Assembly: GCF_003131205.1 (NCBI RefSeq)
Contig: NZ_QFFY01000001.1
Span: 1,240,001-1,304,000, forward strand
Source: Occallatibacter savannae
GTDB lineage: Bacteria > Acidobacteriota > Terriglobia > Terriglobales > Acidobacteriaceae
Direction: 5' to 3'
DNA: 64,000 nucleotides
This document shows, in pieces, positions 17,087 to 26,640 of the stretch. Under the pieces are notes generated by a model. The model worked only from the letters and a program-made list of their open reading frames with translations. It searched no databases and was not told the DNA's origin. The first letter of the stretch is position 1, and each line of letters opens with the position of its first letter. The position numbers were made by a program, and so were the translations under genes.

Positions 17087-17832
17087 GTCTGGGCATACTC
17101 GACGCTCGATCGCGTTCGGCGGGGGATTGAGAAGCGCCGATCAAGACGCGATTCTTGCAGTCCGGTTATGACGGCGGAGATCTGCGGATGTCCGTTCTTC
17201 GAAGACTCAAACTTGCGTGGATAGCGATGTCCTCCAAAAGCAACGAAGTCGCTGAACTCGGTTCGGTAGATGTCGTCTTGCTTGTAGCCCTCAAATCTCC
17301 GAGTCTCACTCACGACATCATGCGTGGCTGCATCAACACAGACCTCAAAATGTTCGCGCTTGAGCTTTGGATCAGGGTTCTGTGCATCCAAGCAGCTCAT
17401 TTGCAATCCGCCTGCTACTCGATGCTTCTCTTCCCGTACTGCGAGCTTCTCGTACACGCTACCCACGTGAAGTAGATGGACAAGATCATCAATCTGTTTG
17501 GGCGTGAAATCAATGTTCCGCACGGTGTACGAGTGTTCTCCGTTCTGGAACTTGACTTGTTCGAATTTACCCATCGACACCCGCGTCCACCAACGATCTT
17601 TGGATTCCCACCTGAATCGCAGATGACCTTGAACCGGGGCGTCCAACTGGACGACGAAATCGACATCCATGAGAAGAGGAAAGGTTGAATCGTCCAGAAG
17701 AAAGCCCTGTCTCCCAACTGCATCGGCCAGACTATTAGGAGGTGGCCCATCCAGAGCGAGCCCGAAATTGGAACCCAACACTATTGCGCCCATAAGCAGC
17801 ACATCTCGGACCACAGCTACCCCCTGGTACAC
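17083..17832 (-). CDS. N-terminal part of the split TonB-family protein
   Basis: A 249-residue frame with a hydrophobic N-terminal segment (VLLMGAIVLGSNFGLAL) and a periplasmic-type domain found ahead of the TonB domain in related proteins (KQIDDLVHLLHVGSVYEKL, HRVAGGLQMSCLDAQN, DFVAFGGHRYPRKFES). The last ~12 residues (RTRSSVEYAQT) are off-frame. Whether the truncated product is made or useful cannot be told from sequence. Confidence 0.65.
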   Translation of the reverse strand: MYQGVAVVRDVLLMGAIVLGSNFGLALDGPPPNSLADAVGRQGFLLDDSTFPLLMDVDFVVQLDAPVQGHLRFRWESKDRWWTRVSMGKFEQVKFQNGEHSYTVRNIDFTPKQIDDLVHLLHVGSVYEKLAVREEKHRVAGGLQMSCLDAQNPDPKLKREHFEVCVDAATHDVVSETRRFEGYKQDDIYRTEFSDFVAFGGHRYPRKFESSKNGHPQISAVITGLQESRLDRRFSIPRRTRSSVEYAQT

Positions 17833-18007
17833 CTTACGATCTCTAGCTGTTTGGATTCGACCGTATCCTAACAGATTTCAAATGGCATCCGCTTACCACA
17901 GGATTTCAACTGCAGCGCTCACATAATCCGGCGACACGTATGGCTCACCTGCGCTATCCTCCCACTTACCTGGCGCAGTTCATCCCCAGCTCTATCGGAG
18001 CGCTGCC

Positions 18008-18508
18008 ATGCAGACACCGCCCATCCCCTGCAACGAAACCGACCGCCTCGCCGCTCTTCACGCCCTCAACATCCTCGATACTCCCCGCGAAGAGCGCTTC
18101 GACCGCCTCACCCGCTTGGCCCGCCGCATCTTCAACGTCCCCTACGTCACCATCAGCATGATCGACATGCATCGTCAGTGGTTCAAGTCCGTCCAGGGGC
18201 TCACCATCTGCCAGACCTCGCGCGACATCTCCTTCTGCGCGCACGCCATCCTCTTCGACGACATCCTCTGCGTCGAGAATGCCCTCAAAGATCCGCGCTT
18301 CTCTGACAATCCCGTCGTCGTCGGAGACCCAAAGGTCCGCTTCTACGCCGGCTGCTCTCTCAATGTGAATGGCTTCAAAGCCGGCACCTTCTGCATCTTC
18401 GACAGAAAACCCAGATCGTTCACCGCCGAAGATCACCACTTCCTCAAAGACCTCTCCATTCTCGCCGAGAAAGAACTCGCTAAAGCACCGCAGGTCCCTC
18501 CCGCCTGA
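18008..18508 (+). CDS. Stand-alone GAF-domain protein
   Basis: A soluble protein of 166 residues that is almost entirely one GAF domain of the type usually fused to histidine kinases or cyclases. Blocks include ALNILDTPREERFDRLTRLA, VTISMIDMHRQWFKS, TSRDISFCAHAI and FYAGCSLNVNGFKAGTFCIF. No output domain is present. It contains several cysteines (SFCAHAI, YAGCSL, GTFCIF), so redox or small-molecule sensing is possible. No partner kinase is adjacent. The ATG start has no strong ribosome-binding site. Confidence 0.85.
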   Translation: MQTPPIPCNETDRLAALHALNILDTPREERFDRLTRLARRIFNVPYVTISMIDMHRQWFKSVQGLTICQTSRDISFCAHAILFDDILCVENALKDPRFSDNPVVVGDPKVRFYAGCSLNVNGFKAGTFCIFDRKPRSFTAEDHHFLKDLSILAEKELAKAPQVPPA

Positions 18509-18534
18509 CCCGCGACCGGCTCCAACTTGTACAG

Positions 18535-18564
18535 CAAAAAAACCGGCCGCCCGAAGGCGGCCGG
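18535..18564 (-). terminator. Terminator of the TonB-dependent receptor gene
   Basis: On the minus strand CCGGCCGC pairs with GCGGCCGG across a 6-nt loop (18564-18543), followed by TTTTTTT. It begins 24 nt after the receptor stop codon. The plus-strand side lacks a T-tract, so it is less likely to stop the GAF gene. Confidence 0.85.
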
Positions 18565-18587
18565 CTTCACTCGACAACTCACTTCCG

Positions 18588-21500
18588 TCAGAAGGTGACC
18601 TTCAGCGCCAGCTGCGTATTGAACGGCTCGCCCGCCCCAATGCCTGGTGCGCCATTGAAGTCTCCGATTGTGTCGTACAACTGCATCGTGCTGATCGTCG
18701 CCTGGTTTGGGTTATAGCTGCCGCTCGCGCCGCCCAGCGGCGGAGCGAAGTTCGTCCGGTTGAAAATGTTGTAGAACTCCACCCGGAACTGCGTATTCAC
18801 TCGTTCCCCGATCTTCGTGTTCTTGAAGACTGAGAAGTCCACGTCTCCGAATCCCGGAGATGCATAGGCATTCCGTCGCGAAGTGCCCCACGTCCCGTCT
18901 GCCGGATCTGCAAACGCGTCCTGATTGAGCCAGTCCGCTCCCACCTTCTGCTTTTTAAATCCGGAATACGGGTTCGCCAGAACCTGGTTTGCGCGCTGGT
19001 TACCCTCGCCCGTGTTATCGGTCTGATCATCAGTCAGCACTGTGAACGGCAGTCCGGTGTGGAATGCCCAGACGCTGTTCAACTGCCAGCCGCCCGTGAT
19101 CGCTTTGTGTTCCGCGAACCCGGGTACGTCGTAGCTCACTTCGCCCACAAATGTGTGACGGGTGTCGAAGTCGCTCTGTCCGTAATCACCCTTGAAGTTT
19201 GTGCTGTCCTGCGGGAGCGCACCGCGGTACGCCGTAACGTCATCGAATGCGTGTGACCAGGTGTAAGCGCCCTGCACCGAAAGGTGATGGAAGTTCGTCG
19301 CCCGCAGAGTCGCCTGCAGCGAGTTGTAGTTCGAGTTTCCAATGCTCTGGATCTCGTTGATGTTTCCGTAGACAGGGAACGCGCTGTAATACGGCCGGCT
19401 CGTCTGATCTACGCCTTCGCCATTTGGCATGCTCTGATTCAGGTCGATGATCGACAGCAGATGACGCCCTTCGCTGCCTACATAACCAAGTTGCGCAATC
19501 ACGTTCGATCCGACTGACTGCTCAATCTGGAAGTTGTAGTTGATGTTGTACGACGGCTGGAACTTCTTCTGCACCGAGAAGACGCCGCACGGACTGTCCG
19601 GAAGGCATGTCGGCGCCGTGGCCGATCCAAACGGATCCACACCCGGCTGCCATGTGTACTGATTCTTCGAGATAGCGAATACCGGGCTCGCTCCCGCCGG
19701 ATTGCTCTCCAGTCCGTTTGGTGCATTGTTACCGGGCCGATTATCCAGGAACGGATTGATATTCGGCGTGTCGTAATAAATGCCGGAGCCTGCGCGAACC
19801 ACGGTGTGCTGTTTCGCTTGGTACGAAATTCCCACGCGAGGGCTGAAATTCGTGTACTTCGGATCGTATACCGACGAAATCTTGTCCCCCTGGAACACGA
19901 TCCCGCCCAGTTCCGGCCGGAACACCGACAGGTCCTTCTTACTGTCGTGCAGAGGACCCTCAAAGTCCCACCGCAATCCGAAGTTAAGGTTGAGGCTCTT
20001 CGTTATCTGATAGGAGTCTTGCCCGAAGCCAGCAAACGTATGCACATATACGAGCCGCTCCGGATTCCCCAGAGTGATTGTCGACGTGTTCACGTCGCCG
20101 GCCAGAAAGTCCGCTAGCGCAAGAAGCCTCGCCTTCACTGCACCGTCCGTGATCGAGCCCGCCAGGACGGACTTGCTCAGGTCCCAGTTACCGCGCGCTC
20201 CGTTGAACTTGAAGTTGCCCTGCGCGTTGCGGTGATAGAACTCGTTCAGCGAAACCCGGCGGAACTCCATTCCGAACCGCGCCTGGTGTTTTCCCTTCAC
20301 CCACGACACGTTGTCTGAAATCTGCCCGGTGATATCGTTGCGGCCCTCAGGAGGCGTACGTCCCGTCGAATCGAACCCCGATATCTGCAGCTTCGGGGCA
20401 TTTTTGAAAGGCGAGCCGTCGATCAACCCCAGCGTGGTTACGTCATAGCCTGTCTTGTCGTCGTTGAAAATCTGGTTGAAGTAATTCACTCCGGCCACCA
20501 CCTGGTTCGTCAGCGATGGACTAAAGGTCCGGTTATACGTCAGCTGCCAGTTCTGTACGTGAATTGGAGCTACTTCGTAGTAAGGCAGCAGCGCCGAGCC
20601 TACCGGTGCAACCTGGTTACCCTGCCCCCCAAACCAGTGCGCAGAGATGGAATTGTTGCTGTTGATGGTGTAATCCACCTTCGCCACGCCGTTGTAGCTG
20701 TATCCGAATTCAGGATCAGGGCTGACGTAATTTCCGACCACCGGAATGCTTGTCTCCGCAGAAGAGGTCAAAGCATAAGAAGGCCAGAGCATCGTGAGCA
20801 GTCCGCTCGAGATTGGACTGATCGTGCCTCCATTCGACTTGACGATATCCGTCGCATAACTCTGCCACAGGCCCGTCGGCTCGGTCGCCTGCTGCGGAAC
20901 ACCAATTACAAAACGCTGCTGCTCGTAATTCGCAAAGTAGAACAGCTTGTCCTTGAGAATCGGGCCGCCCACGGATCCGCCTGCGTTATAGTCGCGCACC
21001 TTCTGCTTCGTCGGCGTGAACGGGCTCTTCGTCCCGAACAGCTCATTTCTGTTGTAGTAGTACGCCGATCCATGCAGATGATTGGTGCCGCCTTTGAGTC
21101 CGAGCGTCGCCGTGCCGCCGGGATTCCGCCCCGTATCCGCCGAAGCATTCGTCTGAATCGAGAACTGCTCCACCGAGTCAATCGGCAGAATAATACCGGC
21201 GATTCCCGATACGCCACCCTGGTTCACTGCCGGAATGTTGTGCCAGATGTCGTTGTTATCCACGCCATCGATCTGCCAGTTGATCTGGTTCGCGCGCGTT
21301 CCGTTCAGCGACCCGTATCCGCCGGCACCTGAATTGGCAAACCCCGGTGTGAGTGTTGCCAATTGCGTGAAATCGCGGCCGTTCAAGGGCGCATCGTCCA
21401 CGGCCTGCGCGTCAATGATTGTGGTCTGTGTCGTGGTCGTCGTATCCAATGTGTAGGCGTCCGCTGAAACTTCGATGGTCTCCGCCGACGACGCCACCGT

Positions 21501-21839
21501 CAGCTTCATCGCCTGCGTAAAGATCATGCCCGCCGATACCGACACGCCCTTCACCTTCACGCTCTGGAACCCCGATGCAGTGGCCACAATGTCGTATTTG
21601 CCGATGTTCAGCTCAGGAAACGCATATTCGCCCGCCGAGCTCGACAGCGTGGAAAGCGTAACGTTGGTCTCCTCGTTGGTCACGTCCACCTTTGCTCCGG
21701 AGATCACTGCGCCGGATTGGTCCGTGACAACGCCGTTGATTCCGCCTCGAAACGTATGCTGCGCCACGGTCGCGCTGCACAGTGCAATAGCCATTGCCAG
21801 CAAGGTAGACACACGTCGAGTAAGCCGAGTAAGCATCAC
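18588..21839 (-). CDS. Oar-like TonB-dependent outer-membrane receptor
   Basis: A large outer-membrane transporter of 1083 residues of the type expanded in Acidobacteriota. It has a signal peptide (about 1-26, VSTLLAMAIALCSATVAQ), a carboxypeptidase-regulatory-like domain (about 33-115, GGINGVVTDQSGAVISGAKV), a plug domain (ETIEVSADA through PLNGRDFTQLATLTPGF and NQINWQIDGVDNND) and a long beta-barrel ending in TQLALKVTF with the terminal aromatic. The ligand is unknown; such receptors usually import plant or microbial oligosaccharides or chelates. It ends 80 nt from the convergent GAF gene. A TonB-family gene nearby (16826-17832) is split. Confidence 0.93.
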   Translation of the reverse strand: MMLTRLTRRVSTLLAMAIALCSATVAQHTFRGGINGVVTDQSGAVISGAKVDVTNEETNVTLSTLSSSAGEYAFPELNIGKYDIVATASGFQSVKVKGVSVSAGMIFTQAMKLTVASSAETIEVSADAYTLDTTTTTQTTIIDAQAVDDAPLNGRDFTQLATLTPGFANSGAGGYGSLNGTRANQINWQIDGVDNNDIWHNIPAVNQGGVSGIAGIILPIDSVEQFSIQTNASADTGRNPGGTATLGLKGGTNHLHGSAYYYNRNELFGTKSPFTPTKQKVRDYNAGGSVGGPILKDKLFYFANYEQQRFVIGVPQQATEPTGLWQSYATDIVKSNGGTISPISSGLLTMLWPSYALTSSAETSIPVVGNYVSPDPEFGYSYNGVAKVDYTINSNNSISAHWFGGQGNQVAPVGSALLPYYEVAPIHVQNWQLTYNRTFSPSLTNQVVAGVNYFNQIFNDDKTGYDVTTLGLIDGSPFKNAPKLQISGFDSTGRTPPEGRNDITGQISDNVSWVKGKHQARFGMEFRRVSLNEFYHRNAQGNFKFNGARGNWDLSKSVLAGSITDGAVKARLLALADFLAGDVNTSTITLGNPERLVYVHTFAGFGQDSYQITKSLNLNFGLRWDFEGPLHDSKKDLSVFRPELGGIVFQGDKISSVYDPKYTNFSPRVGISYQAKQHTVVRAGSGIYYDTPNINPFLDNRPGNNAPNGLESNPAGASPVFAISKNQYTWQPGVDPFGSATAPTCLPDSPCGVFSVQKKFQPSYNINYNFQIEQSVGSNVIAQLGYVGSEGRHLLSIIDLNQSMPNGEGVDQTSRPYYSAFPVYGNINEIQSIGNSNYNSLQATLRATNFHHLSVQGAYTWSHAFDDVTAYRGALPQDSTNFKGDYGQSDFDTRHTFVGEVSYDVPGFAEHKAITGGWQLNSVWAFHTGLPFTVLTDDQTDNTGEGNQRANQVLANPYSGFKKQKVGADWLNQDAFADPADGTWGTSRRNAYASPGFGDVDFSVFKNTKIGERVNTQFRVEFYNIFNRTNFAPPLGGASGSYNPNQATISTMQLYDTIGDFNGAPGIGAGEPFNTQLALKVTF

Positions 21840-22284
21840 GCTTAACCTCCAGAAAGTCGAATGAGTTGTCCTTTTGTGCGCCGCGTAAAAATGCTGCCGC
21901 GAAGAAAACGGCGCTAAATCACCCGCACGAAACCCTTATGTTTTTTGGAGAATTTACAAGGATGGAGAGATGGAAGATGGGATTCCATTCCCAACTGTAG
22001 TTTGCAATCAAATAAGGAATCAATGAGGATCGGCACAAAACCCACAAGCCCAGGCCGGAATTTGTTTCCTTTTCCTCCGCCCAATGTGACCGGTAGCGCA
22101 CATGGTTCCTCTTCGGCTAGGTCTCCACTGCCTATAATCCCCACACACGGTTCTACTAAGGCTTGCGCCCTCAACAGAAAATTCTTCCCTAACCGGCCCC
22201 GCAATCACACTATCCAATGGCGTAAGCGATTTCAGGTAGTTAGTCGAATTCTTTTCCATCGGCTCAGGGCATCGGAGGCTCACT
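21840..22284. other. Divergent promoter region, receptor / ADOP permease
   Basis: A 445-nt gap. Small open frames on both strands lack coding character, so I do not call a gene. It should hold the promoter of the receptor gene (leftward) and of the permease gene (rightward). No distinct operator was recognised. Confidence 0.4.
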
Positions 22285-24717
22285 TTGCGGGAATTTCGTT
22301 TTGCCACTCGGATGCTGCTCAAGCAGCCCGGCTTTAGCCTCATCGCAGCGCTTACGCTCGCACTCGGCATCGGCGCCACCTCCGCGATTTTCAGCCTGAT
22401 TCAGCGAGTGCTGCTGACTCCTCCTCCGTATCACAAACCCGGTCAGCTCATGCTTGTGCCAACCGTGCGCACCGATGGAAAAGACCTGGAGCGTCCGCGC
22501 GGCTGGCCTGCCGAACAGTGGATGAACTGGAGCAAAGAAGCGAAAACCTTGCAAGGAATCGCCGGCTTCGATTGGACTTTCAACTTCCTCATTCACAGCG
22601 ACGGCAGCCACTCCATGCAGGGGCTGGTTGTAACGAGAGATTATCTCCGCGTGATGGGCCTACGACCCGCTGCAGGACGCGGCTTCGCCGACGGCGATTT
22701 TCAGCTGGGACCCACAAAAGCCATCATGCTCGGGTACGAGTTCTGGCACCGCGAGTTCGGCGGAGACCCGCAGGTCATCGGCAAGACCGTCCGCATCAGC
22801 CGGTGGCCGGTCTCCCCCACGGTCATCGGAGTGATGCAGCCGGACGTTCGCTTTCTTCCATCGCCCGGCGCATCGAAAGAGCCGAACTACGACGTCAATG
22901 CCAAGGTCGACTTCTGGATCCCTGCCGAACCAGATCCCAAGAACCTGAAAGAACCCGACTGGAACGTCGTCGCCCGCCTGCGCGACGACGCCACTCAAGC
23001 CCAGGCCCAGCAGGAACTCGCCGTTCTCGCCGCACGAGAAGCACACACAGAAAAGAAGTTCGAAGGCTTTCGTCCACAGCTTCAATCGCTCACGGACGAG
23101 CAGAACCGCGACGGCCGGCGCATTCTTCTTCCGCTGCTTGGCGCAGCCGGCCTTGTGCTCCTCATCGCATGCGGCAACGCAGCCGCCCTCCTGCTTGTAC
23201 GCGGTCTTCAGCGGCAGCAGGAATATGCGGTGCGCAGCGCCATGGGCATGGGCCGCGTCGCCCTGATCCGCCAGGTTCTGCTCGAGAGTCTTTTGCTCGC
23301 CGCTCTCGGCGGTGTGCTCGGGATCGGCCTCGCCTTTGGCGCAGTCAAGCTCTTCACGCTGATTGCAGGCCACGCCGTTCCCCGTCTCGATGGAGTCACA
23401 GCAGGCTGGACGGTCCTGATATGGGCGCTCGGAGCCGCATTGCTCTCTGCGCTTTTTGCAGGAGCCTTCCCCGCCTTGCGAACCCTTCGCTTAGACCCGA
23501 TGGAAGTCCTCAAGAACGCGAGTCCGAAAGGAACTGCAGCGGTCGGAGAACGTCGCCTGCTTCAGGCAGTCACGATGCTCCAGACCGCGCTCACGCTTGC
23601 TTTGCTTTTCGGCGCTGGTTTGCTCATTCGCACCATGGTCAAGATTGCCGAAGTGCCCTCCGGATACAACATGAGCAAAATCCTCACGATGAGCGTGACC
23701 GAAGTGCAAGGTCGCGAGACATGGAACAGCTTCCATCGTCAGGCTCTCGAACGTGTCTCAGCGATTCCTGGCGTGCAGAATGCTGCATTCGCTTGGGGCG
23801 TTCCGCTCACTGGAAACAGCTGGCCTGCAATTATGGACATCGAAGGGCAACCTCCTGCCCTGAAAGAGAGTGACAAGCCCGGATTGCCCTTGCGCGCTGT
23901 CACCCCCGATTACTTCAACCTCATGGGGATGGCGCTGATGGATGGCCGCCAGTTTCGTTCCAACGACGATGACAAGGCGGCCAAGGTCGCCATCGTGAAC
24001 GAGGCATTCGCGCAGCGCTTCTTCCCGAAAAGCAATGCTGTGGGGCGAAGGATCTGGTTCGGTGACCGCGACAAACCAGGGATCGAAATCGTTGGAGAAA
24101 TCGCAAATGGCCGCACCGACGACCTTACCCAGAGGGCCTTGCCCGAGGTCTATCTTCCGCTCTGGCAAGCGCAGGCGTTCTCAAAACACCTCGTCGTTCG
24201 AACAACAGCCGACCCTCGCGCAGTAGTTGTGGACGTGGAACGCGCATTGCGTTCCGTCGACCCCACCGCTGCCATTGAAAACGTGAAAACCCTCGAGCAG
24301 ATTCGTGACGACTCACTCTCATCGAGAATCTTCGCCATGAACCTCCTTGCAGGATTTGGAGCTATCGCCAGCGTTCTCACTCTGGTCGGCATTTACGGCG
24401 TACTCTCCTTATCCGTTGCTTCCCGCCGTCGCGAACTGGCCATCCGCAGCGCCGTGGGAGCGCAGCAGAAAGACATTAGCAAGCTGATCTTCGGCGAAGG
24501 ATTTCGCCTGATCGCCGGAGGTGTAATCGTCGGCGTTGTGCTCGCACTTGGACTGTCAAGGGTGCTCAGGTCTTTTCTCTTCGAAGTCCAGCCTGGTGAT
24601 CCCGTGACCTTGGCCTCGGTAGGGCTCCTGTTCGTTGCGGTGGGTCTGCTCGCGTGCTGGGTCCCGGTACGTCGCGCCCGCAAGGTTGATCCACTCGAGG
24701 CTCTGCGCTACGAGTAA
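22285..24717 (+). CDS. ADOP-family MacB/FtsX-like permease
   Basis: An inner-membrane protein of 810 residues of the acidobacterial duplicated-permease type. It has two MacB periplasmic-core domains, each followed by an FtsX three-helix block. Helices include FSLIAALTLALGIGATSAIF (about 17-36), LLGAAGLVLLIACGNAAALL, VLLESLLLAALGGVLGIGLA and the C-terminal pair VASVLTLVGIYGVLSLSVAS and TLASVGLLFVAVGLLACW. It ends KVDPLEALRYE, the usual motif. No ATPase gene is adjacent, as is common for this family. Translation begins at TTG with GGAGG six bases upstream. Confidence 0.9.
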   Translation: MREFRFATRMLLKQPGFSLIAALTLALGIGATSAIFSLIQRVLLTPPPYHKPGQLMLVPTVRTDGKDLERPRGWPAEQWMNWSKEAKTLQGIAGFDWTFNFLIHSDGSHSMQGLVVTRDYLRVMGLRPAAGRGFADGDFQLGPTKAIMLGYEFWHREFGGDPQVIGKTVRISRWPVSPTVIGVMQPDVRFLPSPGASKEPNYDVNAKVDFWIPAEPDPKNLKEPDWNVVARLRDDATQAQAQQELAVLAAREAHTEKKFEGFRPQLQSLTDEQNRDGRRILLPLLGAAGLVLLIACGNAAALLLVRGLQRQQEYAVRSAMGMGRVALIRQVLLESLLLAALGGVLGIGLAFGAVKLFTLIAGHAVPRLDGVTAGWTVLIWALGAALLSALFAGAFPALRTLRLDPMEVLKNASPKGTAAVGERRLLQAVTMLQTALTLALLFGAGLLIRTMVKIAEVPSGYNMSKILTMSVTEVQGRETWNSFHRQALERVSAIPGVQNAAFAWGVPLTGNSWPAIMDIEGQPPALKESDKPGLPLRAVTPDYFNLMGMALMDGRQFRSNDDDKAAKVAIVNEAFAQRFFPKSNAVGRRIWFGDRDKPGIEIVGEIANGRTDDLTQRALPEVYLPLWQAQAFSKHLVVRTTADPRAVVVDVERALRSVDPTAAIENVKTLEQIRDDSLSSRIFAMNLLAGFGAIASVLTLVGIYGVLSLSVASRRRELAIRSAVGAQQKDISKLIFGEGFRLIAGGVIVGVVLALGLSRVLRSFLFEVQPGDPVTLASVGLLFVAVGLLACWVPVRRARKVDPLEALRYE

Positions 24718-24741
24718 ACAATAGGAAATGATCGCTCATTT

Positions 24742-24757
24742 TGTGATCTATCTCACA
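24742..24757 (+). promoter_or_regulatory. CRP-like site upstream of uspA-1
   Basis: TGTGATCTATCTCACA, both half sites perfect (TGTGA-N6-TCACA). It is centred ~78 nt before the start of the tandem UspA gene, in the gap after the permease gene. The flanks extend the symmetry (ATTT before, AAAT after). Confidence 0.7.
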
Positions 24758-24827
24758 AATTCCCGTGCTCCGCAGCACATCCCGTGGCCTCCAGTGGTGC
24801 GAACCTCTTCGCGTAGAGGTGGCTGTC

Positions 24828-25784
24828 ATGCCGGATCCGGGACCAAGCCGCTGGGCCCGTCCCTCCATCATCCTCGTCGCGACTGACCTCGGCGACCTGG
24901 ATCGGCTGATGCCCTTTGCGCTTCAGCAGGCGCATCAGTCCGATGCGAGAATCATCCTCCTGCATGTCTTGGGAGCCGGAGCCGGAATCGCCGCCGATCC
25001 GGTCGGCATGCCCTACTACGATCCGGCAGCCGCAATCGACTTCGCCATCAAGACCCTAGAGCCCTGGCGGACACTTGCCCGCACCCAGGAGATTCCCTGC
25101 GATGCCATCGTCCGCGAAGGTTATCCCGCACAACAGATCATCGCCGCAGCCCGCCAGTTCAAAGCGGATCGTATCCTCCTCGGAACTCGGAGCCGGAGCA
25201 AGGTAAGCAAGTTGCTCCTCGGCTCTGTAGCAGAACAAGTGCTGCGCTCGGTAAACCTACCGGTCATTACCGTAGGACCCGAGGCTCATCTCGAGGCGGT
25301 CAGCGGTACCGGCTCCCAGCGAGTCGTGCTGCACGCCACCACGCTAAGAGAGACCTCAAGCCCGAGCGCAGCGCTTGCCTGTGAAATTGCGGCAGCTCAC
25401 CAGGCCCGCCTTGTCCTGATGCACGTTCTGCCGCCCGTCGACGAGATGAAGCGCGAACATCTGCCCACAGCACTCGACTCTACCGCCACGCGTGAGTTGC
25501 AGATCCTGGCCGCTGAAACCGGCGCCAACGATCTCTGCTGCACGAAAGTCGAGACTCGAATCGCGCACGGTCATCCCGCCATCGAGATCCTCGCCGCCTC
25601 AGTTGAGCTCAACGCGGGTCTTATCGTTCTCGGGTCAGCCACGCACTCCATCATGCACAATCTCACGCATGACCGCACGGTCTACCGCGTGCTCGCCCAC
25701 GCCCGCTGCCCCGTCATGACCCTCCGCGACATCGAAGAGCAGTCCGTCCCGCTTCCCCAGGTGCACGACGCGATTAGTATGTGA
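24828..25784 (+). CDS. Tandem universal stress protein (UspA x2)
   Basis: A cytoplasmic protein of 318 residues with two UspA domains (about 12-145 and 160-300). The first begins IILVATDLGDLDRLMPFALQ and its nucleotide loop reads ILLGTRSRSKVSKLLLGSVA, which lacks the second glycine of the G-2X-G-9X-G(S/T) ATP motif. The second ends VYRVLAHARCPVMTLRD and has no full ATP motif, so both domains may be non-ATP types. Start 24828 follows GAGGTGG; a longer reading to 24765 is unsupported. A CRP-like palindrome lies upstream. Confidence 0.88.
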   Translation: MPDPGPSRWARPSIILVATDLGDLDRLMPFALQQAHQSDARIILLHVLGAGAGIAADPVGMPYYDPAAAIDFAIKTLEPWRTLARTQEIPCDAIVREGYPAQQIIAAARQFKADRILLGTRSRSKVSKLLLGSVAEQVLRSVNLPVITVGPEAHLEAVSGTGSQRVVLHATTLRETSSPSAALACEIAAAHQARLVLMHVLPPVDEMKREHLPTALDSTATRELQILAAETGANDLCCTKVETRIAHGHPAIEILAASVELNAGLIVLGSATHSIMHNLTHDRTVYRVLAHARCPVMTLRDIEEQSVPLPQVHDAISM

Positions 25785-25813
25785 TTGCTCAAATTACTTC
25801 GACACGCCGGGTG

Positions 25814-25940
25814 CCCCAGGTCTCGCTTTTGAGACCTGGGAGGCGGGGAATCCGCCAAGCCGGGTGCCCCCTCGCTTTTCGGGACCGGGGTGACCGGGTA
25901 CCCCATCCTTAACCGCCGCCTTTGGCGCTTTAGGGTGGGA
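25814..25940. repeat. Intergenic palindromic repeats
   Basis: CCCAGGTCTC (25815-25824) and GAGACCTGGG (25831-25840) form a perfect 10-bp stem with loop gctttt. A degenerate copy follows at 25862-25895 (GGGTGCCCC...GGGACCGGGG), and a third hairpin, CCCATCCTTAA with TTTAGGGTGGG, lies at 25902-25939. The first unit is the same family as the one at 54302-54327. Confidence 0.75.
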
Positions 25941-25958
25941 TACGAGAAGTCTCACTAC

Positions 25959-26540
25959 TCAATTATTCCCAAACCACCCAACTCTCTGCGCCTCATCCAG
26001 CTTCTCTTTCAGATAAGCCCACAGCGCCGGACACCCCGCCTCTGCCGCCGGCCCGTTCCGCTGGATCACCTGCTCGTAACGGATCCCGTTCTCCCGCCAG
26101 CTCTGCCCGTTGTTCGCCAGATTCAAAATGATCGGAATCGTCCGGTCCATCGCGTGCGCAAACTTTGCTTCCGCCGTCTCGCCTGCCTCAAACTCCAGCC
26201 ACAGCCCTAGGAACTCCGCGCCCACTTCCTCCGGAAGCATCCCGCAGATCCGCTCCACCGCGGCCCGCTCCTCGCCCTTCTTCTCTTCGCGAATCGCAGT
26301 CGCGTAGACAATCGTGTCGCCCGTGTCGATCTCGCCGATATCATGCAGCAACAGCATCTTGATCGTCCGCAGCTCATCGATCGGCACCGCAGAAAACCGC
26401 GACAACGACAGCACCATCACCGCAAGTTGCCAGCTATGCTCGGCAGAATTCTCATACCGCTCGAGTCCTAACGGCTTCGTCTTCCGCTCGACGCTCTTCA
26501 GCCTGTCCACTTCGCGAATAAAATCGATGATCGCCTGCAC
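25959..26540 (-). CDS. HD-domain phosphohydrolase (YfbR/HDDC2-like)
   Basis: A 193-residue metal-dependent hydrolase, probably a 5'-deoxynucleotidase-type enzyme. Metal-binding motifs are complete: the first histidine in YENSAEHSWQLAV, the HD doublet in LLLHDIGEIDTGDT and the distal aspartate in KFAHAMDRTIPI. Length and order match HDDC2/YfbR relatives. It starts at GTG (26540) without a clear ribosome-binding site. Neighbours (cupin, membrane protein) do not point to a specific pathway. Confidence 0.85.
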   Translation of the reverse strand: MQAIIDFIREVDRLKSVERKTKPLGLERYENSAEHSWQLAVMVLSLSRFSAVPIDELRTIKMLLLHDIGEIDTGDTIVYATAIREEKKGEERAAVERICGMLPEEVGAEFLGLWLEFEAGETAEAKFAHAMDRTIPIILNLANNGQSWRENGIRYEQVIQRNGPAAEAGCPALWAYLKEKLDEAQRVGWFGNN

Positions 26541-26574
26541 ACCGCAACGCTATCAGACCCGACCCACAGCCCTC

Positions 26575-26640
26575 CGTGACGAAGTCACCCAGTCACCTTG
26601 TCCCAGTCAACTCGTCACCTTGTCCCCTCGTCCACTGCCT
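26575..26640. repeat. Word-like 'GTCACCTTGTCCC' repeat
   Basis: CACCTTGTCCC occurs twice here, with related CAGTCAC / CAACTCGTCAC words. The same vocabulary recurs at 35148-35283, near 35590 and around 11570-11600. It overlaps the last codons of the cupin gene. Confidence 0.5.

Larger units (their letters stand above)
16826..17832 (-). pseudogene. TonB-family protein gene split by a frameshift
   Basis: Two overlapping open frames together encode one TonB-type energy transducer. The upstream frame (17832-17083) ends RRFSIPRR plus an off-frame tail. The downstream frame can be read back past its ATG as PPNAIERRVCPDMTRPKIL, exactly the type of linker that precedes the TonB C-terminal domain in related acidobacterial proteins. 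The break lies at a run of five C on the minus strand (17121-17125); one additional base there would restore a single 335-residue protein. It is either a real disruption, a slippage site, or a sequencing error. Confidence 0.75.

Noticed and set aside
21914..22204. Small minus-strand frame in the receptor/permease gap
   Set aside because: No ribosome-binding site, no recognisable protein features; overlapping frames on both strands are equally long.
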